Source of the DNA: Streptomyces sp. NBC_00459
GTDB lineage: Bacteria > Actinomycetota > Actinomycetes > Streptomycetales > Streptomycetaceae
Direction: 5' to 3'
Length of the DNA stretch: 64,000 bases
NCBI RefSeq assembly: GCF_036013955.1
Contig: NZ_CP107903.1
Location: 3,472,001-3,536,000 of the forward strand
Made by a program: the position numbers and the translations under genes. A model generated the notes under the pieces. That model did not search any database, was not told the origin of the DNA, and worked only from the letters and a program-made list of their open reading frames with translations. This document shows positions 16,761 through 25,372 of this stretch, one piece after another (position 1 is the first letter of the stretch; each line of letters starts with the position of its first letter).

Positions 16761-16929
16761 GGCTTCCCCTCCGTATCGAAACCCCCGCGATCCCCCCGGA
16801 TCCCCCTCCAGAAGCCCCGATGACAGGTACGACTGCCAAGGTGGGGGGAGGGTTGTACGGGAAGCCGGGATTTTTTCGGCTGCCGCGCGAGGCCCGCCGG
16901 ATACGAACGGTTCCGCGGCCGGACAGCCG

Positions 16930-17775
16930 TTACGCCGCGTGCTCCACGAACCGCGCCGCGGTCTCCGCGAGCACCTCGCGCCCGTCCCGGGCCCACAGCG
17001 CGTCGTTGAAGAGCTCGACCTCGATGGGACCGGTGTAACCGGCCGCCTCGACGTACGTCCTCCACTCCCGCATGTCGATCGAGCCGTCGCCGATCTGACC
17101 GCGGCCGTTGAGGACACCCTCGGGCAACGGGGTTGTCCAGTCTGCGAGTTGGAAGGAGTGGATGCGGCCACCGGCGCCGGCGCGGGCGATCTGCGCGGGC
17201 GCGTTGTCGTCCCACCAGATGTGGTACGTGTCCACCGTGACGCCGACCTGGTGGGCGGGGAAGCGTTCCGCGAGGTCGAGGGCCTGGGTGAGCGTCGAGA
17301 CCACGCAGCGGTCGGCGGCGTACATGGGGTGGAGCGGCTCGATGGCCAGCTTCACGCCGTGCTTCTCGGCGTACGGGCCCAGCTCGGTGAGCGCGTCGGC
17401 GATACGCTCCCGGGCGCCGTACAGGTCCTTCGAGCCGGCCGGCAGGCCGCCCGACACCAGGACGAGGGTGTCCGTGCCGAGCGTGGCCGCCTCGTCGATC
17501 GCCCGCCGGTTGTCGGCCAGCGCCTCCGCCCGTTCCGCCGGGTCGATCGCGGTGAAGAAGCCGCCCCGGCAGAGGGTGGTGACGGCGAGGCCCGCGTCGC
17601 GGAGCAGCTTCGCCGTCGCCTCGACGCCGTACTCCTGGACCGGCGCCCGCCACAGGCCCACCCCGGGGACGCCCAGTTCCAGGCAGGCGTCGGCCAGTTC
17701 GGGCAGTGACAGTTGCTTCACCGTCATCTGGTTGATGCTGAAGCGCGAGAGATCCGCGGTGCTGGTGCTGCTCAC
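16930..17775 (-). CDS. Sugar phosphate isomerase/epimerase (AP endonuclease 2-like TIM barrel)
   Basis: 281 residues. Xylose-isomerase-like TIM barrel: LADACLELGVPGVGLWR, LVLVSGGLPAGS, VKLAIEPLHPMYAADRCV with the metal-binding Glu, GVTVDTYHIWWD with Asp/His ligands, RIHSFQLADWTTPL, and the final GPIEVELFND. Third gene of a catabolic operon; GTG start overlaps the DUF993 stop by 4 nt. Expected to isomerise or epimerise a sugar or keto-sugar made by the oxidoreductase two genes upstream; the substrate is not identifiable. Confidence 0.87.
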   Translation of the reverse strand: MSSTSTADLSRFSINQMTVKQLSLPELADACLELGVPGVGLWRAPVQEYGVEATAKLLRDAGLAVTTLCRGGFFTAIDPAERAEALADNRRAIDEAATLGTDTLVLVSGGLPAGSKDLYGARERIADALTELGPYAEKHGVKLAIEPLHPMYAADRCVVSTLTQALDLAERFPAHQVGVTVDTYHIWWDDNAPAQIARAGAGGRIHSFQLADWTTPLPEGVLNGRGQIGDGSIDMREWRTYVEAAGYTGPIEVELFNDALWARDGREVLAETAARFVEHAA

Positions 17776-18929
17776 TGGGCCACTCCGTACAGGGACAGCA
17801 GGCTCTTCATCCGCTCCTCCGCGAGCTTCGGGTCCGGGAACAGGCCCAGTCCGTCGGCGAGTCGGTAGGCGCGGGCGAAGTGCGGGAGGGAGCGGGCCGA
17901 CTGCAGCCCGCCGACCATGGTGAAGTGCGACTGGTGGCCGGCCAGCCAGGCCAGGAACACCACGCCCGTCTTGTAGAAGCGGGTGGGCGTCTGGAAGAGA
18001 TGGCGGGACAACTCGACGGTGGGGTCGAGGAGTTCACGGAAGCCCGCCGTGTTCCCGGTGTCCAGGACGCGGACCGCTTCCGACGCCAGCGGACCCAGCG
18101 GGTCGAAGATGCCGAGCAGGGCGTGGCTGAAGCCCTGCTCGTCGCCCGCGATCAGCTCGGGGTAGTTGAAGTCGTCGCCCGTGTAGCAGCGCACACCCTG
18201 CGGGAGGCGGCGGCGGATGTCGATCTCGCGCTGGGCGTCGAGGAGCGACACCTTGATGCCGTCGACCTTGTCGGGGTGGGCCGCGATGACGTCGAGGAAG
18301 GTGTCGGTCGCCGCGTCGAGGTCGCTGGACCCCCAGTAGCCCTCCAGCGCCGGGTCGAACATCGGGCCCAGCCAGTGCAGGACCACGGGTTCGGCGGCTT
18401 GGCGCAGCAGGTGGCCGTAGAGGTCGAGGTAGTCCTCGGGGCCCTGCGCGGCGGCGGCGAGCGCGCGGGACGCCATCAGGATCGTCTTGGCGCCCGCCTC
18501 CTCTACGAGGGCGAGCTGCTCCTCGTACGCCTTGCGGATGTCGGCCAAGGAGGCGCCGGGGGTGGTGAGTTGGTCGGTGCCGACACCGCAGGCGATGAGC
18601 CCGCCCACCGACTTGGCCTCGGCGGCCGACCGGCGGATCAGCTCGGCCGCGCCCGCCCAGTCGAGGCCCATGCCGCGCTGGGCGGTGTCCATGGCCTCCG
18701 CGACACCGAGGCCGTGGGACCAGAGGTGGCGACGGAAGGCGAGGGTCGAGTCCCAGTCGACGGCGGCCGGGGAGTCCGGGGAGACGTCGGCGTACGGGTC
18801 GGCGACGACGTGGGCCGCCGAGTAGACCGTACGGGAGGTGAAGGGGGTGCCGGGGCTGAGGGCGAGAGGGGTGGCGCGTGGCTCGTACACCGTCAACGTT
18901 CCTGTGGCGTCCGGGAGTTGGATGGTCAC
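17772..18929 (-). CDS. DUF993 / dihydrodipicolinate synthase-like aldolase
   Basis: 385 residues; GTG 18929 overlaps the upstream stop by 4 nt (GTGA). Pattern of DUF993 proteins, distant TIM-barrel relatives of DapA/NanA aldolases: FTSRTVYSAAHVVADPYAD, GVAEAMDTAQRGMGLDW, IACGVGTDQL, VVLHWLGPMFDPALEGYWGS, DKVDGIKVSLLD with a candidate Schiff-base lysine, RCYTGDDFNYPELI. The likely role is retro-aldol or dehydratase cleavage of an oxidised sugar produced by the adjacent Gfo/Idh enzyme (inference from context). Confidence 0.83.
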   Translation of the reverse strand: MTIQLPDATGTLTVYEPRATPLALSPGTPFTSRTVYSAAHVVADPYADVSPDSPAAVDWDSTLAFRRHLWSHGLGVAEAMDTAQRGMGLDWAGAAELIRRSAAEAKSVGGLIACGVGTDQLTTPGASLADIRKAYEEQLALVEEAGAKTILMASRALAAAAQGPEDYLDLYGHLLRQAAEPVVLHWLGPMFDPALEGYWGSSDLDAATDTFLDVIAAHPDKVDGIKVSLLDAQREIDIRRRLPQGVRCYTGDDFNYPELIAGDEQGFSHALLGIFDPLGPLASEAVRVLDTGNTAGFRELLDPTVELSRHLFQTPTRFYKTGVVFLAWLAGHQSHFTMVGGLQSARSLPHFARAYRLADGLGLFPDPKLAEERMKSLLSLYGVAQ

Positions 18930-20083
18930 AGCGAGATCTCCGGAACGTCGAGACGGACGCCCTCCGCCGAGGACTTCAGGCCCAGTTCGGCGAGCTGGAC
19001 ACCGCGGGCGCCGGCCAGCAGGTCCCACTGGTAGGGCGCGTCGGCGTAGACGTGCTTCAGGAACAGCTCCCACTGGGCCTTGAAGCCGTTGTCGAACTCG
19101 GCGTTGTCCGGGATCTCCTGCCACTGGTCGCGGAAGGAGTAGGTCGCCGGGATGTCCGGGTTCCAGACCGGCTTGGGCGTCGAACTGCGGTGCTGGACGC
19201 GGCAGTTGCGCAGACCGGCGACGGCCGAGCCCTCCGTGCCGTCGACCTGGAACTCCACCAGCTCGTCGCGGTTGACGCGCACGGTCCAGGAGGAGTTGAT
19301 CTGGGCGATCGCGCCGCCCTCCAGCTCGAAGATGCCGTAGGCGGCGTCGTCGGCCGTGGCGTCGTACGGCTTGTCGTTCTCGTCCCAGCGCTGCGGGATG
19401 TGGGTGGCGGTGAGTGCCTGGACGGACTTCACCCGGCCGAAGAGCTCGTGCAGCACGTACTCCCAGTGCGGGAACATGTCGACAACGATGCCACCGCCGT
19501 CCTCGGAGCGGTAGTTCCAGGAAGGACGCTGGGCGGTCTGCCAGTCCCCCTCGAAGACCCAGTAGCCGAACTCGCCCCGGATGGAGAGGATGCGGCCGAA
19601 GAAGCCGCCGTCGATGAGCCGCTTGAGCTTCAGCAGGCCCGGGAGGAACAGCTTGTCCTGGACGACGCCGTGGCGCACTCCGGCCGCGTTCGCCAGCCGG
19701 GCCAGCTCCAGCGCGCCCTCCAGGCCGGTGGCGGTGGGCTTCTCCGTGTAGATGTGCTTGCCCGCCGCGATCGCCTTCCGGATCGACTCCTCGCGCGCGG
19801 AGGTGACCTGGGCGTCGAAGTAGATGTCGACGGTCGGGTCGGCGAGGACCTCGTCCACGTCGGTGGAGATGTTCTGCGGGTCCAGGCCGTGCTGCTCGGC
19901 GAGCGCCTTCAGCGCGTGCTCGCGGCGGCCGACCAGGATCGGTTCCGGCCACAGCACGGTGCCGTCGCCGAGGTCGAGACCGCCCTGCTCACGCAGCGCG
20001 AGGATCGAGCGGACCAGGTGCTGGCGATAGCCCATGCGCCCGGTCACGCCGTTCATGGCGATACGCACCGTCTTGCGTGTCAC
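18926..20083 (-). CDS. Gfo/Idh/MocA-family oxidoreductase
   Basis: 385 residues from GTG 20083, chosen because AAGGGA lies 8 nt upstream; the longer frame to 20179 adds low-quality sequence. Rossmann start VRIAMNGVTGRMGYRQHLV, then the hallmark TEKPTATG (EKP motif) and a C-terminal substrate domain with SIRGEFGYWVFEG and the GGGIVVDMFPHWEYVL segment containing a catalytic-type His. NAD(P)-dependent sugar dehydrogenase by family. First gene of the three-gene operon, divergent from the LacI regulator at 20425. Confidence 0.9.
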   Translation of the reverse strand: MTRKTVRIAMNGVTGRMGYRQHLVRSILALREQGGLDLGDGTVLWPEPILVGRREHALKALAEQHGLDPQNISTDVDEVLADPTVDIYFDAQVTSAREESIRKAIAAGKHIYTEKPTATGLEGALELARLANAAGVRHGVVQDKLFLPGLLKLKRLIDGGFFGRILSIRGEFGYWVFEGDWQTAQRPSWNYRSEDGGGIVVDMFPHWEYVLHELFGRVKSVQALTATHIPQRWDENDKPYDATADDAAYGIFELEGGAIAQINSSWTVRVNRDELVEFQVDGTEGSAVAGLRNCRVQHRSSTPKPVWNPDIPATYSFRDQWQEIPDNAEFDNGFKAQWELFLKHVYADAPYQWDLLAGARGVQLAELGLKSSAEGVRLDVPEISL

Positions 20084-20174
20084 GTCTTTCCCTTCGTAGG
20101 TGCCACAGGGGCGGGGTACGCGGTATGCGCGCCGCGTACGCCCGGTGGAAGAGCAGCCCCCCGGCAGCCCTACT

Positions 20175-20199
20175 GGCAAGCGTTACAGCAAGCGCTTTC
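20175..20199. promoter_or_regulatory. LacI-type operator in the divergent Gfo-lacI control region (gap 20084-20424)
   Basis: GCAAGCGTTACAG is followed directly by CAAGCGCTTTC, whose core AAGCGCTT (20190-20197) is a perfect 8-bp palindrome. Both resemble the A-rich/AAGCGCTT-centred operators of LacI-family repressors. It lies ~95 bp before the oxidoreductase start and ~230 bp before the regulator. The remainder of the 341-nt gap holds no gene; 20330-20420 (repeated CGAC/ACGA) is likely the regulator's leader. Confidence 0.65.
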
Positions 20200-20424
20200 T
20201 ATCTAGGGAGAAGCTAGCCTCTGTGCAGCGGTCTGGACAAGAGCACAGAGACGCCGAATTGTTCGAGGGGACGAACAAGAGGGGCCGAAGAGCGGTCGTG
20301 GGGCGGCCGAAGGTCATAGGGTCTGCATCGGTATGGACGCGAAGACGCAAAATACGACAACTTACAGCGACGCGATAGACGACAAGTCGACAGACGACGA
20401 GTCGCGCGACCGGAGGACGACGAG

Positions 20425-21471
20425 ATGACGGTGACCCTGGCGGACGTGGCGGCCCGCGCGCAGGTCTCGCCCGCGACGGTGTCGCGCGTACTGAACGGGA
20501 ACTACCCCGTGGCCGCATCCACCCGTGAGCGGGTGCTGCGGGCTGTGGACGACCTGGACTACGTGCTCAACGGCCCGGCGAGCGCACTCGCCGCGGCCAC
20601 CTCCGACCTGGTCGGAATTCTGGTCAACGACATCGCCGACCCCTTCTTCGGGATCATGGCGAGCGCGATCCAGTCGGAGGTCTCGGGCCCGGGCGGGCGC
20701 GCTGGCGGCGAACGGCTGGCGGTCGTGTGCAACACGGGCGGCTCTCCGGAGCGCGAGCTGACGTACCTCACCCTGCTGCAGCGGCAGCGCGCGGCGGCGG
20801 TCGTACTGACCGGCGGCGCGGTGGAGAACCCGCCGCACCTCGCGGCCGTATCGGCGAAGCTGCGGCGGCTCGCGGAGGCGGGGACGAGGGTGGTGCTGTG
20901 CGGGCGCCCGCCGGCGCCGGACACGTCCGCCATCGCACTGACGTTCGACAACCGGGGTGGCGGTCAGGAGCTGACCGAGCACCTGATCGGGCTCGGGCAC
21001 CGGCGGCTGGGATACATCGCGGGGCCGGAGGAGCGGACGACGACCCGGCACCGGCTGGAGGGGCACCGGGCGGCACTGGCGGTCCACGGGATCGAGGAGG
21101 ACCCCCGGTGGACCGTCTACGGGCGGTACGACCGCCGGTCGGGGTACGAGGCCACGCTGGAGCTGCTGCGCCGGGACCCGTCGCTGACGGCCGTCGTCGC
21201 CGCGAACGACTCCGTCGCGATCGGCGCGTGTGCGGCGCTGCGGGAGTCGGGGCGGCGGATCCCGGACGACGTGTCCGTCGCGGGGTTCGACGATCTGCCG
21301 TTCAGTGTGGACGCGTGGCCTTCGCTGACGACGGTGCGGTTGCCGTTGTCGGAGGCGGGGGCCCGGGCGGGACGGATCGCCATGGGGCGCGAGGAGCCGC
21401 CACCCGGGGGGATCGCGACGGCTCGGGGGGAGCTGATGGTTCGGGGGTCCTCGGGGGTGCCGCGGAGGTAG
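20425..21471 (+). CDS. LacI-family repressor of the Gfo/DUF993 operon
   Basis: 348 residues: helix-turn-helix VTLADVAARAQVSPATVSRVLNGNYPVA, hinge VLNGPASALAA, then the sugar-binding domain (LVGILVNDIADPFFG ... VSVAGFDDLPFSVDAWPSLTTV). ATG with GGAGG about 8 nt upstream. Divergent from the catabolic operon, which it probably represses; effector unknown but expected to be that operon's substrate. Confidence 0.9.
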   Translation: MTVTLADVAARAQVSPATVSRVLNGNYPVAASTRERVLRAVDDLDYVLNGPASALAAATSDLVGILVNDIADPFFGIMASAIQSEVSGPGGRAGGERLAVVCNTGGSPERELTYLTLLQRQRAAAVVLTGGAVENPPHLAAVSAKLRRLAEAGTRVVLCGRPPAPDTSAIALTFDNRGGGQELTEHLIGLGHRRLGYIAGPEERTTTRHRLEGHRAALAVHGIEEDPRWTVYGRYDRRSGYEATLELLRRDPSLTAVVAANDSVAIGACAALRESGRRIPDDVSVAGFDDLPFSVDAWPSLTTVRLPLSEAGARAGRIAMGREEPPPGGIATARGELMVRGSSGVPRR

Positions 21472-21531
21472 GGGGTCGCGCGGGCGGGGGCTGTTTCCCG
21501 CGTGGGTTCGGGGTGTCGCCGAGTTGGGCCC

Positions 21532-21828
21532 TCAAAGGGAAACGTCTCGACTCGGCGGCGGGTTGCCGCCTTCCCGAGGCTCCTCGCTCCGCCAGGTGAA
21601 GCCGTCCAGAGAGCCACGTGACGTTTCCTCGGCCTTCACCGGCGGATGCCGCCACCACGTGACCAGCGACACCCCCGAGACCAGGATCCAGCCCGCCAGG
21701 ATCATCACGACCAGGCACCCCAGAACCAGCCCCGCCATCCCCAGGAACCCGAACTTCGCCAGCATCCAGGGGATCTGGTCCTCACCACAGCCACAGGCCA
21801 GCCGGCCGTCCGCCAAAGTGGTCGTCAT
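21532..21828 (-). CDS. Small membrane protein (about 98 aa)
   Basis: From ATG 21828: MTTTLADGRLACGCGEDQIPWMLAKFG, then a long hydrophobic segment (FLGMAGLVLGCLVVMILAGWILVSGVSLVTWW, one long or two short helices) and a polar tail RHPPVKAEETSRGSLDGF. The CGCG pair near the N-terminus is notable. An upstream in-frame ATG at 21855 is possible. No family recognised; codon bias supports coding better than the opposite strand. Confidence 0.5.
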   Translation of the reverse strand: MTTTLADGRLACGCGEDQIPWMLAKFGFLGMAGLVLGCLVVMILAGWILVSGVSLVTWWRHPPVKAEETSRGSLDGFTWRSEEPREGGNPPPSRDVSL

Positions 21829-22214
21829 AGGGGCAGCGTGCCCACACCCCCACACCGCGATTACACACGGCGTGGAACCGTCGCCCGACGGTTACGGTTT
21901 CGAGATCCCGGGTCCGGGCGATGACCTCTTGGACGTTCCGCTCCGCTCCGGCACGCTGCGCCGGAGCGATCAAACGGCTTGAACAACAGCCCGGCCAAAG
22001 GGAGTTGCCGCGCTTCTTCGTCCCGTCGTTCCCCTCCTGCCCGCGCTGTTGTGACACACGGCGGCCGTGTCCTGCAGCGACTCCGGCTCACCCGGGGACG
22101 ACTGCCACCGAGTGTTCCGCAGGCCCGGCTCCCGACCTGCGTGCCGCCCCGAACCCGAGGACAATGGGCCCCGTCGGTCGGACATCGCCCACACACCGAA
22201 AGGTGGCGATCACC
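21829..22214. other. Gene-free stretch between small membrane protein and SnoaL-like gene
   Basis: 386 nt without a convincing gene on either strand. It contains several short GC inverted repeats (for example around 21930-21970, CGCTCCGGC and its near-complement). It probably carries the divergent promoters; no clear -35/-10 pair was identified. Confidence 0.4.
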
Positions 22215-22610
22215 ATGACTGAGCACCCGCACGCAGCCCTCGTACGCAAGGGGTACGACGCCTTCTCGCGCGGTGACATGGACACCATGCGCACCCTGCT
22301 GGCGGGGGACGCCACACACCACGTGCCCGGGAGTCATCCCCTCTCCGGGGACTTCAAGGGGCAGGACGCGATCATCGACCTGTACCGCCGGCTCGGCGAG
22401 GAGACGGACGGGACCATGCGCGTCGCGGTGTTGAACGTTCTCGTCGACGGCCGGGGGCACGCGGTTTCCGTGCACCGTTTCACCGCCGAGCGCCAAGGCA
22501 GGCTGATCGACGAGACCGGTGGCCTCGTCTTCCGGATCGTCGGGGAGAAGATCACCGACCTCGACGAGTGCGTCGAGGACATCGAGCGCAGCAACGAGTT
22601 CTGGGGCTGA
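22215..22610 (+). CDS. SnoaL/NTF2-fold protein
   Basis: 131 residues. Cone-shaped NTF2-like fold indicated by LVRKGYDAFSRGDMDTMRTLLAGDATHHVPGSH, then FKGQDAIIDLYRRLGEETDGTM, VHRFTAERQGRLIDE and the closing GLVFRIVGEKITDLDECVEDIERSNEFWG. ATG 22215 with AAAGGTGG upstream is chosen over the longer frame beginning at 21921. Members range from polyketide cyclases to binding proteins; no specific function can be assigned. Confidence 0.82.
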   Translation: MTEHPHAALVRKGYDAFSRGDMDTMRTLLAGDATHHVPGSHPLSGDFKGQDAIIDLYRRLGEETDGTMRVAVLNVLVDGRGHAVSVHRFTAERQGRLIDETGGLVFRIVGEKITDLDECVEDIERSNEFWG

Positions 22611-22640
22611 GGCACGGCCTCGGGACCGTCCAGATCCTTC

Positions 22641-22675
22641 CGCGGGGTGCCCCGGGTCGCTCCGGGTACCCCGCG
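22641..22675 (+). terminator. Imperfect GC hairpin after the SnoaL-like gene
   Basis: CGCGGGGTGCCCCGGG pairs with CCGGGTACCCCGCG with one bulge around a short loop, 30 nt downstream of the stop. Probable terminator. Confidence 0.55.
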
Positions 22676-23446
22676 CTTCACACGTCGTCCCCTGTTCGGG
22701 CTCGCACCTCGTCGGCATGATCCGAGTGGCCGGCCACAGCCCTGAGCACCGGTCGCGGCCACGCTCACCCAGAAGCGGCGGAAGCCTGCGGAACTGTGTC
22801 ACTGACGCTGCCTCAGCCCCCTTCGTCGCGCCGGAACCCGGATCCCACGAGCCCGGCCACACTACCAAGCCGCGAAGTTATTGACCGTCAACTTCCTTGC
22901 ATGACTGCGTAGTTACCGTACGGTTCGGTAATTCCCGGTAGTGACTCCTCGGTAGCGTTTCGTTCATTGAGTCCCTTCGCGCACGATCTTGACGGCCGAC
23001 CCGCGTGGCTGCATGATCGGCGCTGAACCAGAGCCGAATAGCACCGAAGAAGCCTCCCCGCAGGACTTGACCAGTCCAAAATGCCGCTTCTTCACATCAC
23101 GAACGGGGCGCGAGGTCTTCGGACGGGGCACCAAAAAAGTGCTGCCCTCCCTCGATGCTGCGCTTCTCCTCTTTCACCCTTCCGTGCGCATACGGAATCA
23201 CCTCCAAAGACCCCCCACCTTTTTGGAGCCGCACATCACCCGCTCCTGACCTGCGCCTCATTGGCGCCACCTCTTCCTTTTCACCGCTTTCCCTTTCCTT
23301 CCCTTTCCTTCCCTCTGCTCATTTTCGCGACCTCTTTTTCACCTTCCTGCTATTTCCATGAAGGGGCGAAAGGGGCGCTCAAGCCTGCCCGAAAACAGAA
23401 TTCACTTGACATTTAAAGAAGTCACCCTCAAACGGTTCCTGAAGTA
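22676..23446. other. Long gene-free, unusually AT- and pyrimidine-rich leader region
   Basis: About 770 nt with no supportable gene. From ~22870 the base composition visibly drops in GC and becomes T/C-rich on the plus strand, with repeats of CCCTTTCCTTCC at 23288-23320. A short inverted repeat TTACCG/CGGTAA spans 22913-22931. The shift coincides with the start of the secreted A-B-B'-A' cluster, which suggests acquired DNA or a long regulatory leader. Confidence 0.5.
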
Positions 23447-23475
23447 TTGACTTCACATCCGGACGCCTCCATATT
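23447..23475 (+). promoter_or_regulatory. Candidate vegetative-type promoter of the A-B-B'-A' cluster
   Basis: TTGACT (23447-23452) and CATATT (23470-23475) separated by 17 bp, ~75 bp before the first gene. A second -35-like TTGACA is at 23406-23411. The hexamers fit an SigA/HrdB-like consensus moderately well. Confidence 0.45.
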
Positions 23476-23548
23476 GATTGCCACCACCCCCCAACCTCGA
23501 ATTCGGATCTCGCTGGAGATCCGTTTTCTTGGACAGTCAGGAGACAAA

Positions 23549-23989
23549 GTGACAGTCAAACTCCCGTTCACCCGTAAGGCGGTCCTGGCCGCGCTAGTGA
23601 TCACAGCGGCGGCGACCACCACGGTCACGCTGCCCGGAACGGCGGAAGCCCAGTCGGGCTCCCGTATCTGCGGGAACTACTGGGAAGCCCGGGCCAACGG
23701 GAAGACGGTCGGGATCATCGCGAAGGTCCTGGAGGTGCCCAAGGTCGACTTCGGTATCTGCCTCCGCGTCATCGACAAGACGAACAGCATCAACGGCCGG
23801 AGCCTGCCTGGCTACAAGGGCACCGTGACGTGGAACCCGCGTCAGGCCATACGGTCCTGGACCTGCGAGGACTTCGGCGATCTGTTCAACGACACGTACG
23901 GGAACGACCCCTGCCTCGACATGAACCGGGTGGACCTCATCGGTCAGGTGGCGAACCGCACGCCCCGCGAGTTGTCGCAGGTGTACTGA
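23549..23989 (+). CDS. Secreted four-cysteine protein, family A (first copy)
   Basis: 146 residues from GTG 23549 (GGAGAC 5 nt upstream). Sec signal peptide: basic start KLPFTRK, hydrophobic AVLAALVITAAATTTV, cleavage expected after AEA34. Mature ~112 residues begin QSGSRICGNYW and carry four cysteines (41, 71, 106, 122), probably two disulfides. The gene at 25450 is a clear paralogue with cysteines at 41, 72, 107, 124, the same signal-cleavage region and a 36-nt identical DNA block around QSGSRICGNYW. Only 2 nt separate it from gene B, so they are co-translated. No known family recognised; function unknown. Confidence 0.8.
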   Translation: MTVKLPFTRKAVLAALVITAAATTTVTLPGTAEAQSGSRICGNYWEARANGKTVGIIAKVLEVPKVDFGICLRVIDKTNSINGRSLPGYKGTVTWNPRQAIRSWTCEDFGDLFNDTYGNDPCLDMNRVDLIGQVANRTPRELSQVY

Positions 23990-23991
23990 GC

Positions 23992-24627
23992 ATGCGCAGA
24001 TCCGCATGGCTCAATCGCGTTCTGATGTGCGGGGCTCTCGCCGTCGCGACGCTGGCCACCACCGAGGGCACGGCGAGCGCCGCCACTCAGTGCTTCACCC
24101 AGAGCTATTCCGACGGAGCCAATGTCGTCCCCGGAACCGGCGGCGGAAACGTGACCCGGGCGATCACCCGGCAGCGGGCCGGCAACACCTGGGACGACTG
24201 GGTGTGGCGCGGCACCGAATTCCAGTGCCCCCGGGGCCGGACCTGCGAATACGCGTGGGAGAAATCGAAGACGACGACCACCGGCTGGGCCATCGGCGGC
24301 GGAACCGACCTCGGTAACGCCAGCTCGCCCTCCAAGAAGTGGTACAACACCGTGCTTTCCTTCGTCGGCGGCTACCAGAAAACCACGCAGCTGACCACTG
24401 CGTTCACCTGGACCGTTCATCTCAACGGCGGCGACGTGGCACAGCCCGTCCAGGTAGCGGTCCGCCGCTGGACCCAGGGCGACTTCGCCGGCGGCTGGGT
24501 ACGGACAAACCGCGGCTGCCAGGGCGGCACCACCTACGAATGGAACGGAAACACCAGGTTCGGCGACTGGACCCGAAACGTCTTCGAGAAGGAAAAGGTC
24601 GGCTACGCCGTCAACGGCCGCATGTGA
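23992..24627 (+). CDS. Secreted protein, family B (first copy); beta-rich, unknown function
   Basis: 211 residues. Signal peptide with LNRVLMCGALAVATLATTEG, cleavage near TASA30. Mature cysteines at 34, 79, 85, 176. The middle (91-142) alternates polar Ser/Thr with hydrophobic residues around KSKTTTTGWAIGGG and TTQLTTAFTWTV, which resembles the membrane-inserting hairpin region of aerolysin/ETX-type beta-pore toxins, but this is a visual impression only. The C-terminus is aromatic-rich (TYEWNGNTRFGDWTRN). A near-identical copy follows at 24729. A pore-forming or cell-surface role is inference. Confidence 0.8.
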   Translation: MRRSAWLNRVLMCGALAVATLATTEGTASAATQCFTQSYSDGANVVPGTGGGNVTRAITRQRAGNTWDDWVWRGTEFQCPRGRTCEYAWEKSKTTTTGWAIGGGTDLGNASSPSKKWYNTVLSFVGGYQKTTQLTTAFTWTVHLNGGDVAQPVQVAVRRWTQGDFAGGWVRTNRGCQGGTTYEWNGNTRFGDWTRNVFEKEKVGYAVNGRM

Positions 24628-24728
24628 CACGGCGCATCGACCTACCGACGTATCGCGTATCTCTCGATGCGCTCAGAGGTCGCTCAGAAGCCACTCAGGG
24701 AATTCCCTTTCCAGGAAAGGACACAACC

Positions 24729-25364
24729 ATGCGCAGTAGAACCTGGTTGAATCGCGTTCTGATGTGCGGGGCTCTCGCCGTCGCAACGCTGGCCACTACC
24801 GAGGGCACGGCGAGCGCCGCCACTCAGTGCTTCACCCAGAGCTATTCCGACGGAGCCAATGTCGTCCCCGGAACCGGCGGCGGAAACGTGACCCGGGCGA
24901 TCACCCGGCAGCGGGCCGGCAACACCTGGGACGACTGGGTATGGCGCGGCACCGAATTCCAGTGCCCCCGGGGCCGGACCTGCGACTACGCGTGGACGAA
25001 GTCGAAGACGACGACCACCGGGTGGGCCATCGGCGGCGGAGTCGACCTCGGTAACGCCACTTCGCCGTCGAAGAAGTGGTACAACACCGTGGTTTCTCTC
25101 GTCGGCGGCTACCAGAAGAGCACCGAGATCAGCACCAACTTCACCTGGACCGTTCATCTCAACGGCGGCGACGTGGCACAGCCCGTCCAGGTCGCCGTCC
25201 GCCGCTGGACCCAGGGCGACTTCGCCGGCGGCTGGGTACGGACAAACCGCGGCTGCCAGGGCGGCACCACCTACGAATGGAACGGAAACACCAGGTTCGG
25301 CGACTGGACCCGAAACGTCTTCGAGAAGGAAAAGGTCGGCTACGCCGTCAACGGCCGTATGTGA
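24729..25364 (+). CDS. Secreted protein, family B (second copy, B')
   Basis: 211 residues, differing from the preceding gene product at 14 positions by direct comparison: 3, 4, 5 in the signal peptide, then 86, 90, 105, 111, 122, 124, 131, 133, 134, 135, 137. Residues 6-85 and 138-211 are identical, so nearly all mature change is in the central Ser/Thr-rich stretch. AAAGGA lies 6 nt before the ATG. The 101-nt spacer after gene B carries this gene's own ribosome site. The very few silent differences suggest a recent duplication or gene conversion. Confidence 0.8.
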   Translation: MRSRTWLNRVLMCGALAVATLATTEGTASAATQCFTQSYSDGANVVPGTGGGNVTRAITRQRAGNTWDDWVWRGTEFQCPRGRTCDYAWTKSKTTTTGWAIGGGVDLGNATSPSKKWYNTVVSLVGGYQKSTEISTNFTWTVHLNGGDVAQPVQVAVRRWTQGDFAGGWVRTNRGCQGGTTYEWNGNTRFGDWTRNVFEKEKVGYAVNGRM

Positions 25365-25372
25365 CACGGCAG

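Noticed and set aside
22888..23249. Short frames on both strands in the AT-rich leader
   Set aside because: No ribosome sites or sensible protein features; treated as noncoding leader.
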